Below are positions 22,497 through 32,678 of a stretch of 64,000 bases of DNA, piece after piece. The notes under the pieces are model-generated. The model did no database searches and was not told the DNA's origin. It saw only the letters and a program-made list of their open reading frames with translations. A program made the position numbers and the translations under genes. Numbering within the stretch: position 1 is the stretch's first letter; the number at the start of each line of letters is the position of its first letter. Origin of the DNA: Sacculina carcini (Eukaryota > Arthropoda > Thecostraca > Sacculinidae); NCBI GenBank assembly GCA_916048095.2, contig OU696590.1, forward strand, positions 4,363,049 to 4,427,048, written 5' to 3'.

Positions 22497-25400
22497 ACGG
22501 GAACGTCGGTCCACGCAGATTGTGTCCTCGCCGTTTCGTTCAATCGTAAATGTTTTTGGTGTGCGCTTGAGCACGCGGTACGGACCAGTGTAGACAGGCT
22601 GTAAAGGACGACGGTGGCCGTCGTTACGCACGAACACGTATTCTGCAGTGTTGAGCGCAGGCAGAGTAAATGTGTCAGCTGTGGTCGTTGGCCTGTTCTG
22701 TACTGGGCGGATCCTTGCGAAGTGCTCCGCCAGTTCTCGTGCGACCTGTTGGGGTGAAATATCACTCATGTTTGCGAACATTTCACCTGGCAGTCGTAAA
22801 GGTGTGCCTAAAACCAGCTGTGCTGATGAGTACTGTACCGATTCTTTGACAGAGGCGCGTATTCCCAGCATCACGATTGGAAGGCGGTCGATCCAATTTG
22901 AACAGTCGCGTAGCGCACATTTGAGTTGTCGGTGAAAGCGTTCGACGAGGCCGTTGGCGCTGGGGTTGTAGGCAGTGGTGTGCAGTGATTCAGCCCCGAG
23001 ACGTGCCGTGATTTGTTGCCACAGGCGAGAGGTGAACTGTGAGCCTCGGTCGGACACAATGGTGTGTGGTACGCCATACCTGGATATCCAAGTGCTGATG
23101 AAACAGCGGGCAACTGTGTCTGCGGATATATCAGGCATTGGGCAGACTTCAGGCCACCTGGTAAATCTGTCGATCATCGTCAATATGTACTGCTGGCCTT
23201 TACAATAAGGCAATGATCCCAAAATATCAATGTGGATATTATGAAAGCGACCTGACGGTAGACAAAACTGAGCAGGTGTCGAACGATTGTGACGAGAGAC
23301 TTCGCACGTTTGGCAATGTGTGCACTGTGTTGTCCATTGCATCACATCATGCCGCGTAGATGGCCACACAAATCTGACAGAGATAAGTTTCAGTGTGGCT
23401 TTTCGGCCGGGTGTGACAAATTATGGAGAACACAAAAAACTTGCTTTCGCATGGACTTCGGCACGATGGGCCGAGATGTGCCTGTGGAATCATCGCAGAT
23501 GATTGAGGCGTTTGCGTGCGTAGGTAACGGCTTGATTGTAATTTGTAAATTTGTGTCATTACCTTTTTTCAGCGTGTTTATGTCGTCGTCGTGCGCCTGT
23601 TCTTGAGATAGCTGCAACAGATCGATGATGCTGTGGACACTGGCTATCCTTGACAATGCGTCGGAGACGACGTTATCTGCGCCGCTTATGTGCTCTACAT
23701 TCGTCGTGAATTGCACAATGTAGTCAAGGTGTCGCTGTTCTCGCGGTGAATGGATCGTTGTCGATGACCTGATCGCGTGTGCCAACGGTTTGTGGTCAGT
23801 GACGAGAACAAATTGGCGACCCTCGACGAACGGCCTGAAATGGCGGATGGCCATGTATGATGCCAACAATTCTCGCCCAAACGCGCTGTACTTTTGCTGT
23901 TCGGGCGACAGTTTTTGGGACCAGAATGCAAGTGGCTTCCACATACCTTGTTGCAGCTGTTGCAGAACACATCCTATGCCGAAATTGCTGGCATCCGTGA
24001 ATACGCCGAGCTTTGCGTCTGGATCCTGGTGGCTGAGTACAGTGGCGTCCCATATATTTTTCTTGGCTGCAGTGAGTGCCTCGTCGGCTGTTTGTGTCCA
24101 CTCGATAGGCGCCTTGGATCGTCGTTTCTTGCGGTCGACCAGACGATGGAGCGGACCAAGTGTTTCAGCTGCATGGGGGAAAAATCTGTGATAAAAGTTT
24201 ATCATTCCTAGGAACCTTCTCAGTTGTTGTTGTGTTTGAGGCTTTGGGAAGTCCTTGACAGCGGCGATCTTGTCATTCGTAGGCGTGATACCATGTTCGG
24301 TAATTGTGTGACCGAGAAATGTGAGAGTATTTACAGCGAATACACATTTTCCTGGGTTCACTCGAATTCCGAATTTGTCGAGGTGTTTGAAGACAGTTTC
24401 CATGTGTTCAAGGTGTTCTTCGTGAGATTTGCTGGCAATCAAAATATCATCTGTGTATACAAACGTAAAAGGCAACCCTCGTAACACCGTATCCATCAAC
24501 CGTTGCATTGTTTGCGCACTGTTGCGCAGGCCAAATGGCATTCTGGTCATCTCGAAGAGACCAAACGGTGTAGTGATGGCGGTCTTGTGAACATCATCAG
24601 GATGTACTGGTATTTGAAAATACGCTTTGGCGAGATCTATCGTTGAGAATATTTTGGCGCCATGCAATGAGACAGTAAAGTCCTGCAGATAAGGTAAGCT
24701 GTATCTGTCTGCGACCGTAATTCTATTTAGAGCGCGATAGTCGCCGCACGGGCGCCACTCGCCAGGCGCGAATTTAGGCACCATATGCAGAACGCTAGCG
24801 TATTGGCTTTTGCTGGGGCGAACAATGTCTTGTGTCAGCTTGTTTTGAAACTTACGTTTGGCGAGCTGAAGTCTGGCGGTGTCGAGTCGCCGTGGCCGGC
24901 AGTACACGGGCTGACCGGTTGTTTCGATTCGATGATACACACCGTGCTGATGTTCTCCTCCGACGATCGGTACTTGGCAAGAAGCTGCTGAAATGTACAG
25001 TTTGAGTTGTTGAGGCATAACGCTATTTGCGGAGATGCGCGTGTCTTGTTGCCGCTTACCGTGAGTTTTGTTTCGTTGTCGATGAGTTGTCGCAGCCGTG
25101 GGTTGACGCTGATGTTGTGATGCGCCCGGAAATCACACCCGATGATAGAAAAATCTATGTCGGCCAGACGAAACGACCACAGGAAGTTGCGGCGCAAGCC
25201 TAGAGACACAGTTACGTCTTTAGTGCCGAACGTGTTGATACGGCTATTGTTGACTGCTTGTAGGACTAGCGGAGATGGCTGATCAGTTGATTGGTACGAC
25301 AGTTTGCTGTACTGTGCACCAGTGTCGATCAAAAACTTGATACCGGTGGTTGAACCCTGGATAAAAAACGGTGTGTCATTCTGGCCAGTAGATACGATGA

Positions 25401-26360
25401 TGAGGGGCGAACCTGGCTTATCGCTCCTCATTGCAAGTTTAAATCAAACGTGCACGGTTTGACGCAGGCTTTGGCTCTAGCGCCGAAATGTTTGTGGTAC
25501 CAGCACACGGTACCTGAGTTCGAGTCGTTGTCGTCGAGCTCCGCCAAGCGACCTCGAGACTGTGAATGCCTCTGTACGTGCTGGGTAGAAGAGGCGGGGC
25601 GACGTGGTTCCGCGGATAGTCGCTGCAGATGGCGCTGAATTTCGTCCAGCTGACGTTTGACGGCCGCTAGATCCCTTGCGTTCGCCGTACATTGTGTGCA
25701 GCTCCCGCCTGTAGTTTCGCACTGGCGCTCTGTTCTGCGTGTGTGGCCACTTACGGCGCTTATGAGAGCCGTCGCTTTCGGCAGTGATGATATCACTCGG
25801 TCGGCTGTACCTGCAAGTGTTTCTAGAGTTGTGTCTGCCGGCAGGAATTGGAGAAACGGAGCTGCTGCTTCAGGCATCGTCTTCATGAAGATCTGCCGTA
25901 CCAGTTCAGACTCGCCGTCTTTCAAATACGGCGAAGTTAATTCCTGCAAATGACGCAGAAACTGTGTGGGCCTGCGGTCACCTAGCTCTTGAGCGCTTAA
26001 CACTGACCTGAGCTTTTCCTCCGCCGATTTGCCGAGTCGAGACTGCAGCGCGGCGCACAGCTGTGTGTAGCAGTCGTCAGGAGGCTGTCGAATGAGGTCG
26101 ATGAACTCCATGTCGTGGTGCGCTGGCAGCACGGAAACTGCCGTCTGGAACCGCGTTTCTTCATCGCTGATTTTTGTGCGCTTGAAGTAAAGCTCGAGCT
26201 GTATTACCCAGATGTGTGGGCTGTCTTCAACGAATGGCGGGGGCGGGCCTCCCACAGCGGGCTTGTCAAAAGACATAGTGCGCGGCGTAATGGCAAAACA
26301 ACCACAATCAGAGTTGTAACCGATAAACTCAATGAAGTGATCACGTCGGGGTCACCACTT

Positions 26361-26895
26361 TGTTGCAACCCCCCTGGGTCTGGCGAAGGACACAATGGGG
26401 GACGACAACACAATATATATTCGCAACAGATCACAGTTCAGAGGCGGTTACTTACTGTGGCGAAACAAAACACAAGCAATGGTGAACAACAGAGCGAACC
26501 AGCAACAGGGTGAGTTCTGTGGACTGGTTTTGGAAGAGTGTGTGTGTCGGTGTTTTATACGTCGCTGGCGTGTGTGATTGGCAATGTGTGTGTAAGTGCG
26601 TATGTTGTCGCCTGGTGTTCTGGGTCACATATGGCCTGGGCGCACGGCTGTGGACCAGATGTTGCCATCGATGGCTGCTGCATCCCTGGGTCAGGATGTG
26701 GTCAGGCGGATGCGAACCAGATGTTGGCCCTGACACTGAAGAGGGTTGGTGCGCGTTGGCTGGTGTTTGTACGTGGTGTATGTCTGTGTGCAGGGGACAT
26801 ACACCTCCGGGACGCGTACTGCTGAAGCGCTGGTAGGGTGTGTGTTTGTGGTGTATGGGCAAATGTTTTTGACCTACATTTGCACAGGCGCCACA
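26361..26895 (-). repeat. CsRn1-type 5' LTR (535 bp)
   Basis: Plus-strand ends are TGTTGCAACC and GCGCCACA. It is followed on the internal side by the tRNA-Trp-type primer site and on the outer side by ACGG. Confidence 0.9.
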
Positions 26896-28709
26896 ACGGG
26901 AACACCCCATCATCCAGTATCTTGTTGAAAAAGCCAGCATACAATGAACAAAATATATCTTTTGTATTCTTTATGTACTCGTTAGTAATGTTGTCGATTC
27001 CCGGTGATTTACCATTTTTTAACTTATTAATACAAGCAATTACTTCCTCTGGGGTTATTCGCTCGTCTAGAAAAGAATTTTCGCAATCATCAGCTATGTG
27101 AGAATGGACATCGTCATGATAATCGTCTCCTGGATTCTCCCCTTTCAGCAAGTCCTTAAAATGTTCATAAAACTCCATCAATGATACCGCGCATTCCTCC
27201 TTTGGTCTCGAATTTCTCAGTATTCTCCAATAGTCTTTAGGGTTTTCCTTTTCGGCATTTTTTAATCGCGAGACGATTTGGATGGACTTTTGTTCCTTGA
27301 CCCGGTAAATTTCTTGCTTATATTTTCTACTCATCAGCTTCAATTGTTCTAGTGTATCATTGGTCATTAATTTATTGTGTCTATTTTTAGCACTATGGTA
27401 TTTTTTTCTTTGTATCAGACATCTATCATCATATCCATATATGCATGTACCATTACTCTGTTTTGTGTGTTTCTTCATTGATTTGACGGGAAATGTTTTT
27501 CTAGCCGGCTCGATAAGCAGTTTTTCTATTGAATTATTTATCTCATCTATTGTTAGAGAAGACATGTTAGCAAATATATTGTTGACAGATTCAGCACACA
27601 TTCTGTCTGTACATTTCTACTTTATCAGCTGTCCACCTTCCTGGTCTGACGTTTTCTAGTTCATATGTGTTTGATTCAGATTTCTGGTATTGATCATCCG
27701 TTGACGTTTCAATCTTCCATTTCACATTAATCGAAACTGTGACCCCACAGTGCACATCAGAAATCAAAGGATCAAAATCAAGTACTCTGAATCCAGATAT
27801 CATATTCAGAATGTGGTATGTTCCCATTATGTAGTCAACAGTTGTTTTGAATGTGGTTGTAGCCTTGCCAACACCGTAATCATCATCTACTCTTCCGTTT
27901 AATATGATTACTTTATTATTTTTACATATTTCTAACAATTTTTTCCCATAATAGCTCCTATCAGCATTTTAATCTTCGTTGAATCTCTCCACAGAAATGT
28001 TATACGCTTTCATCGTTTCTTCAATATCTATTTGATGATCATTATCACTCCCACAATCAGCTATATCTGAGCGAACACCAGTGTGTGCATTAAAATTGCC
28101 GCATATTATGTGTCTGCAGTCCGCATTTGAGAGCAAAAAATCATCTAATTCATCAAAGTGATATACTTTGCCATACCTAGAATGACTTGGAGGTATATAC
28201 ATGCATGATATATAAAGGTCTTCACTTGAGATTTTCATTAGGTCTTGTGTGCATATAGTCAATATCGTCTCATAATCATGTCGGCATTGCTTCCATGATA
28301 CTTGCAATTTATGCTTAATAGCAATCATTATTCCCCCTGATTTGCTTCTACTTACTTTCCATCTGTTTTTATAGAATATATCATAGCCAATTGTACTCAT
28401 AACATTACCAACATTCTCCATGTCAGTATCATCACATTTTGTCTCTGTCAGACATATTACATCATATTCCTTGACAGTATCAGCAAATTCTTCGACTAAC
28501 AGCCTAGATCGGAGACCACATAGATTAAGACTGAGTATTTTAAGTTTTACCATACTTTGTGTCGCTGCTGTGTTTATCTCACGTCTGGCGCCAGCGGATC
28601 CCTATTGGCTGCGGTAAGTCTTTGCTGCCTCGAGCTCGTCGTAGGTGACATCGGCCTTATGCAGATCTGCTAAACCGTTCACGACCACAGACGACTTTCT
28701 GTTGGAGTA

Positions 28710-29353
28710 CTAGTCGTGCGTTGAAACGTTTTGCACGTTGTCTTTCTTCTTAATAGCTCTCATCATAGCTAACCTTGCTGGAGTCAGTTCCTCGTTCACA
28801 TATATTTTCTTGTTTTTCAGCTTAAGCTGCTTCTTATTCTGAAGAATCTGGACTCTTTTCTTAGGCCGGCAGATTCTCACAATTACAGGTATGTTGGTAT
28901 TTGCACCAGGTTTCCTGCGGCCTGCTCTGTATACGCATGCAATGCCGTCATGCGTCAACTCCACTCCAATATCGCGAGCAACTTCAATCACATTCCTTTC
29001 CATTGCTTCCTCCGTCTCATTTTCTTTCTCTTCCAATCCAGTCAGTCTGAGATCATCTTTTTTTAGAGTTGCTCAAGCATGTCATTTTGATGCTCGATGA
29101 TTCTCTCCAGATTTGTAATCTTTGACGAGTTCTCAAATATTTTTTCTGTCATTGGCTTAACTGTTGCCTCAACAGCCGTTGTAACCGCTGCCGTGATGAC
29201 CTGTATCATCGCCGGCAGTATAGTTGAGAGCACATCTCTGGCCGCCTTTGAGAAACCTCTGCCTCCTTCCAGTCATCCATCCTCACTCATATTGTCCACA
29301 ATCGATCTCACAGTAGTATCCACTAGTTCATTTAGGTTAGATTTCCCGCTCAT
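28710..29353 (-). pseudogene. LINE ORF1 (L1-like RRM/C-terminal domain protein), broken
   Basis: RNA-binding ORF1 of the LINE. It starts at 29,353 (MSGKSNLNELVD), has an amphipathic, coiled-coil-like middle (KITNLERIIEHQNDMLEQL), then ACVYRAGRRKPG and VIVRICRPKKRVQIL followed by KIYVNEELTPARLAMM, the pattern of L1-type ORF1 proteins. Lesions: an in-frame TGA at 29,273-29,275 and a frameshift in the T run near 29,060. It would package the LINE RNA in cis. ORF2 starts about 150 bp downstream. Confidence 0.7.
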
Positions 29354-29450
29354 GTCGCAAAGTATTCACAACACAATCAAGGTCACTGGTTCACACGGGC
29401 TCACAATCACCGAATCACACGTCCGCACTGTATCAGGTCACAAACACAAC

Positions 29451-29781
29451 TGTGTGTGTGTTTGTGTGTGTGTGTGCGGCTGGTCCGTCTTGTGTTTAGG
29501 TGTTTGTGTTGATCTTGGCGAAGGTCAAAGGCCGGTTGTGTAAGCGTAGGGGAGTTGGTGTGTGGATCTTATAGTGTGCGGTTGTGCAGGTGTGTGGTCG
29601 TGTAGGTGTGTGTTGAGTAGGGTTGTGTATAGTCGGATGTATTTGGTTACTGCGTCTTGTGTTAATCGTGTTCATCTTCATTCCCTTGTTCTTTATCTTT
29701 TCGTCACTGTCATTCATCGCCGTGCAATAAATCGCTTGTAAGAAGCGTGTGTACAATGGCAACAAGGGCGGTGAAACAACA
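29451..29781 (+). repeat. LTR element B, 3' LTR, second part
   Basis: Resumes in a GT tract, matches the rest of the 5' LTR to GAAACAACA, and is followed by the target duplication CAACT and hAT sequence. It includes the bases corresponding to the gag start, confirming that this start codon belongs to the LTR. Confidence 0.85.
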
Positions 29782-29786
29782 CAACT

Positions 29787-29960
29787 CTAGCATATGGTTC
29801 TTGCATCAATTTGGGATATTCGTTAGTAGCTTGATTAACTTAAACATTGATTCTAGACACTAAATGTATTGATATTTAAAAAAACAATGACATTGAAATT
29901 CAACAACGGAATAATACTTCGTCACGATCAACATACATATATATTAGTTTTATGCTCTCC
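29787..29960 (+). other. hAT remnant between element B and the next LINE
   Basis: AT-rich non-coding DNA that continues the hAT after the CAACT duplication. The exact border with the following 5'-truncated LINE is not visible. Confidence 0.5.
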
Positions 29961-32210
29961 TATCATGTCACCTTCCGCTGCACCTGTTTTTGTCGTCTCC
30001 TATTGCTGAACTGCTACCTCTTTTTTCTCACACTTTGTCCTTGATCAATGACTCTTTGTTTCCTCTTATGATTTCTTGTAAAAAAGTTACGTCTTCCTCT
30101 CCTTGGATTTCATCTCATCTACTTTTCCTTAGACGCAAACAGCGGCGCCTTGAGCGCCGTTGGAAGCGTTCTCCTTCTTCTGTCTCTTGGGCTTCTTATT
30201 GCGTCTCCCGTTCTTCATATATTTCGGCTTTATCTACCGCCAGGCAGTCCTACTTCAAAAATCGGCTCTCATCTCTTTCTCGTTCTCCAAAAACGCTATG
30301 GTCTACTCTTAACTCTCTCCGTGGCTCTAAGTCTGTCTCTCTCGCCTGTACTATTTCTGCGGATGATTTTGCCTCTTTGTTTTCTAATAACGTTCAAATT
30401 GCTCGGTCTAGCTTCGCTATCTCGTCATTTCCACTGACACAGACTTGTTCTCGTGGCGTATTTCCGTCATTTTCTCAAGTTGATATTTCTGAAGTTATCT
30501 GTTTAATTTCTTCAACAAAGATCTCCTTTTCTCAAGCTGATCCAATAAATTTTCGTGCTATATCTGATTCCGTTCTTCTACTCGCTCCATATTTTCTCCA
30601 TCTTATAAATTCATCTTTTCTTCATGGATCGTTCCTTGCTGAAAAGCATGCTTCTGTTCTTCCTATACTCAAGAAACCCTCCCTTGATCCATCTGTTTTG
30701 AAAAATTATCGGCCTGTCTCTCTCCTCAGTTTTCTCTCTAAACTTCTTGAGTCGGCAATTTTTTCTCAGCTCTCCTCCTTCGCTAATTCAGCACTTTTTC
30801 CTCTTCAGTCCGGTTTTAGGCCCTCTCATTCCACTGAATCTGTTGCTATTTCTGTTCTTGATCACACATTTTCCCACTTCGCTACTGGTTGATCTGTACT
30901 CCTTGTTCTTCTTGACATGTCCTCTGCGTTTGACCTTGTTGATCACACCATTCTATTGTCTGATCTTTCTTCTCTTGGCATCACTTCCTCGGCTCTTTCT
31001 GTTATTAAATCTTATCTTTCGGACAGATCCTACTCAGTGAACTTCAACTCGTCTTCATCTCGCTGTGTTTCTCTTCTTTCCGGCGTACCGCAAGGATCTG
31101 TTCTTGGCCCTCTACTCTTCAACATTTATATGTCCTCGCTTTGTCCTATTCTTGAACGCCACTCTGTAACTTACCATATCTACGCTGACGATATTCAGTT
31201 TTTTGTTCCTCTTCCTCTTTCCTCCTCTTCCTTCATCTCTGATATTATCTCCGACATCTCTTCTTGGGCTTCTTCTAGGTGCCTTCTCCTAAATCAATCT
31301 AAATCTGAGTTCATTGTTTTCCACCCTCCTCGAATTCCTCCTCCCAGACTTCCGTTCCCTGTTTCTGACTCTGTGCGTGACCTTGGTGTTATATTTGATT
31401 CTTCTCTTTCGTTCTCCAATAACATTATATCTGTGGCCAGGACCTGTCGATTGATCCTACGCTCTCTGTATCCAATACGTCCGTTTCTTGATCGTCCTTC
31501 TGCCATTAAGCTTGTTGTCTCTCTTATTTTCTCTCGAATTGATTACTGCTGCTCTTTATATTTTCATGTTCCTCATTACTCTTTGCGTGTTCTTCAGCGT
31601 GTGCTTAATTCTTCTTGTCGTTTTGTTCTTTCTCCTAATCCCTGTCGTCATACTTCCCAATTTCTGTTTGAGTTTCGTTGGCAACCTATCATTCCTCGTA
31701 TTCATTTTCGTATCTGTTGTATTGTATATAAGCTTATTCGTGACCCCCTTCAACCTTCCTATCTTTCTGGTCTCCTTACTGTATCTTCTGCATATGCCCG
31801 CAATTCTCGCCCTCTCGTCTGCTGTCGTGCTCTCAACGAATCAACTTGGTCCGCTAAATCGTTTTCTTTTTTTGCTCCTCGTTTGTACAACTCTCTTCGT
31901 GTTACTATTGTTCGTGCTCCTTCCTTTAGTTCGTTCCGTTCTTCTATTTTCGAGTACTTGTTCAATTTGTCGTTTGATCCCTCCTCACATACTCTCACTC
32001 CCTATGCTACGGTCTGATTTCATGGTTTACTCTGCTCCTGTCATGTGCTTTCTGTTTTAGATATTTTTCTCTAATTGTGTTGCCTTTTTTCATGTGTGAT
32101 ATGCTATGCATTTGAAGTCTGTGCTTTTCGTTATTTGGCGTTAGTTTTGGTGTTACGTTGCGCGCGCGTGTATATGTGCGCTAAATCAAATATATTGTTT
32201 GTTTGTTTGT
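29960..32210 (+). mobile_element. 5'-truncated LINE with almost continuous reverse transcriptase
   Basis: Same family as the LINE at 39.6-47.6 kb. ORF2 is open from 29,990 to 32,017 except for one TGA at 30,890-30,892 (a likely CGA to TGA transition, next to LLDMSSAFDLVDH). Motifs: ILKKPSLDPSVLKNYRPVSL, LFPLQSGFRPSHSTES, SGVPQGSVLGPLLFN, IYADDIQFF (YADD intact), DISSWASSRC. The endonuclease part is missing. About 190 bp of 3' UTR ends in a (TTTG)n tail near 32,210. The sense strand is strongly pyrimidine-rich. Confidence 0.85.
29990..32017 (+). pseudogene. LINE reverse transcriptase (one internal stop)
   Basis: Reverse transcriptase and downstream domain of an APE-type LINE. The seven reverse-transcriptase blocks are present in order, with the catalytic YADD at about residue 400 of the open stretch, followed by the thumb region (LYPIRPFLDRPSAIKL, FSRIDYCCSLYFH). 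A single TGA is the only lesion I see over 675 codons, so this is a recent copy lacking its endonuclease through 5' truncation. Confidence 0.8.
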
Positions 32211-32287
32211 TTATTAGGGTCCGCGCTCAAAGAAATACAAATTTCATGACAAAATACTTGAAAATGCTGAAGTTAACAATAACTTAT

Positions 32288-32678
32288 TGTAAGATGTATT
32301 CACAGTCCAGGCTATAATAAGATGATGACGATGAAATTAACAACTGAATGAAATTAACAATAAGTGGGTTCACAAATCCCAACCACACGAAAGTCTCATA
32401 CGACACAAACGACTATCAAACTCCCACGCGACACAACATACCCTCTCACACCGACTCACTATGCGCACTGCCTCTCTTGTTCCGCTCGACACCACGGGAG
32501 GCACACTATCCAAAACAACCTTCTCTCTCGCACCCCAATTCCCTTAACATACGCCACCGTGGCCAAGTCGCACACAAACATACAAACAAAGCATAAATAC
32601 TCCGTAGGTAACGGGACGCATTGAGGAAGAGCGAGCCACATGCACACGACAAATATTTGCTGCCTTAACACTCTCACA
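32288..32678 (-). repeat. LTR element C, 3' LTR (391 bp)
   Basis: Plus-strand ends are TGTAAGATG and CTCTCACA. Near-identical to 36,616-37,006. Confidence 0.95.

Larger units (their letters stand above)
21880..26895 (-). mobile_element. CsRn1-clade Ty3/Gypsy retrotransposon, fossil, inserted in the LINE
   Basis: 5' LTR 26,361-26,895, 3' LTR 21,880-22,496, target duplication ACGG (21,876-21,879 and 26,896-26,899). Primer site TGGTGACCCCGACGTGA (26,341-26,357 on the minus strand) fits tRNA-Trp, the primer reported for CsRn1. Parts: gag about 26,276-25,428 with the CsRn1-type C-H-C-C knuckle (CWYHKHFGARAKACVKPC); protease about 25.35 kb (FLIDTGAQYS); reverse transcriptase about 24.9-24.2 kb (YTDDILIAS, FLGHTITEHG); RNase H about 24.0-23.7 kb (VFTDASNFGIG); integrase about 23.3-22.5 kb (CTHCQTCE, HIDILGSLPY, IVSDRGSQF, NGLVERFHRQ). 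Gag and pol overlap by an ATGA, as compact Gypsy elements do. It looks nearly whole, with about two breaks. The LTRs differ at about 20 sites in 535, plus one length change. Confidence 0.9.
20204..28553 (-). pseudogene. LINE ORF2 (endonuclease-reverse transcriptase), interrupted by Gypsy 21,880-26,899
   Basis: Starts MVKLKILSLNLCGLRSRL at 28,553. The APE endonuclease spans about 28,550-27,700 (LTETKCDD, CGNFNAHTG where the family norm is GDFNAHTG, and DPLISDVHCG). The reverse transcriptase spans about 27,100-21,000: GKSPGIDNITNEYIK, then after the Gypsy IPIYKNKGN, LFVDYQKAFDTVWRNG and MYADDTVI. The C-terminal zinc finger region is at about 20,260-20,330. Lesions outside the Gypsy include a TAA at 27,969, a small frameshift near 27,595, and frame changes near 21,515 and 20,850. 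The catalytic YADD is intact. It is dead, but most of its length is preserved. Confidence 0.8.
19879..29450 (-). mobile_element. LINE with ORF1 and ORF2, near full length, split by a CsRn1-type Gypsy
   Basis: APE-type non-LTR retrotransposon inserted in the GT tract of the 3' LTR of element B. The 5' end is at about 29,450 and the 3' end at about 19,879 with a TTTC-rich tail. ORF1 and ORF2 are described separately. The element continues in frame on both sides of the Gypsy insertion once the 4-bp duplication is discounted. Wording such as IPIYKNKG, CGNFNAHTG, MYADDTVILAE and a terminal C-x2-C...H...C finger (RYCDLCNDNRIGDEYH) is familiar from LINEs of molluscs and cnidarians; I do not assign a clade. 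Confidence 0.8.
15789..29781 (+). mobile_element. LTR element B (Gypsy-like, tRNA-Phe-5' primer site), fossil, split by a LINE
   Basis: 5' LTR 15,789-16,161; 3' LTR starts at 19,767, is interrupted at about 19,878, and resumes at 29,451-29,781. Target duplication CAACT (15,784-15,788 and 29,782-29,786). Polypurine tract AAGAGGGAG ends at 19,766. The 12-base primer-site candidate is at 16,162-16,173. Parts: gag (about 16,136-16,927) with two zinc knuckles (CFNCGGPHMARHC, CFKCGTLGHRAVHC); aspartic protease (ALLDTGCSTSII, about 16.99 kb); reverse transcriptase (about 17.5-18.1 kb; YVDDIIVD); RNase H (about 18.3-18.6 kb; WCDASNLAIG); integrase (about 18.8-19.3 kb; LAVDVTHF, LLDNGTIF, GNGIIERHHRT). 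The order PR-RT-RH-INT is Ty3/Gypsy; the clade is not one I recognise. Several breaks. The LTRs differ at about 16 of 370 sites, so it is older than C and D. Confidence 0.85.
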
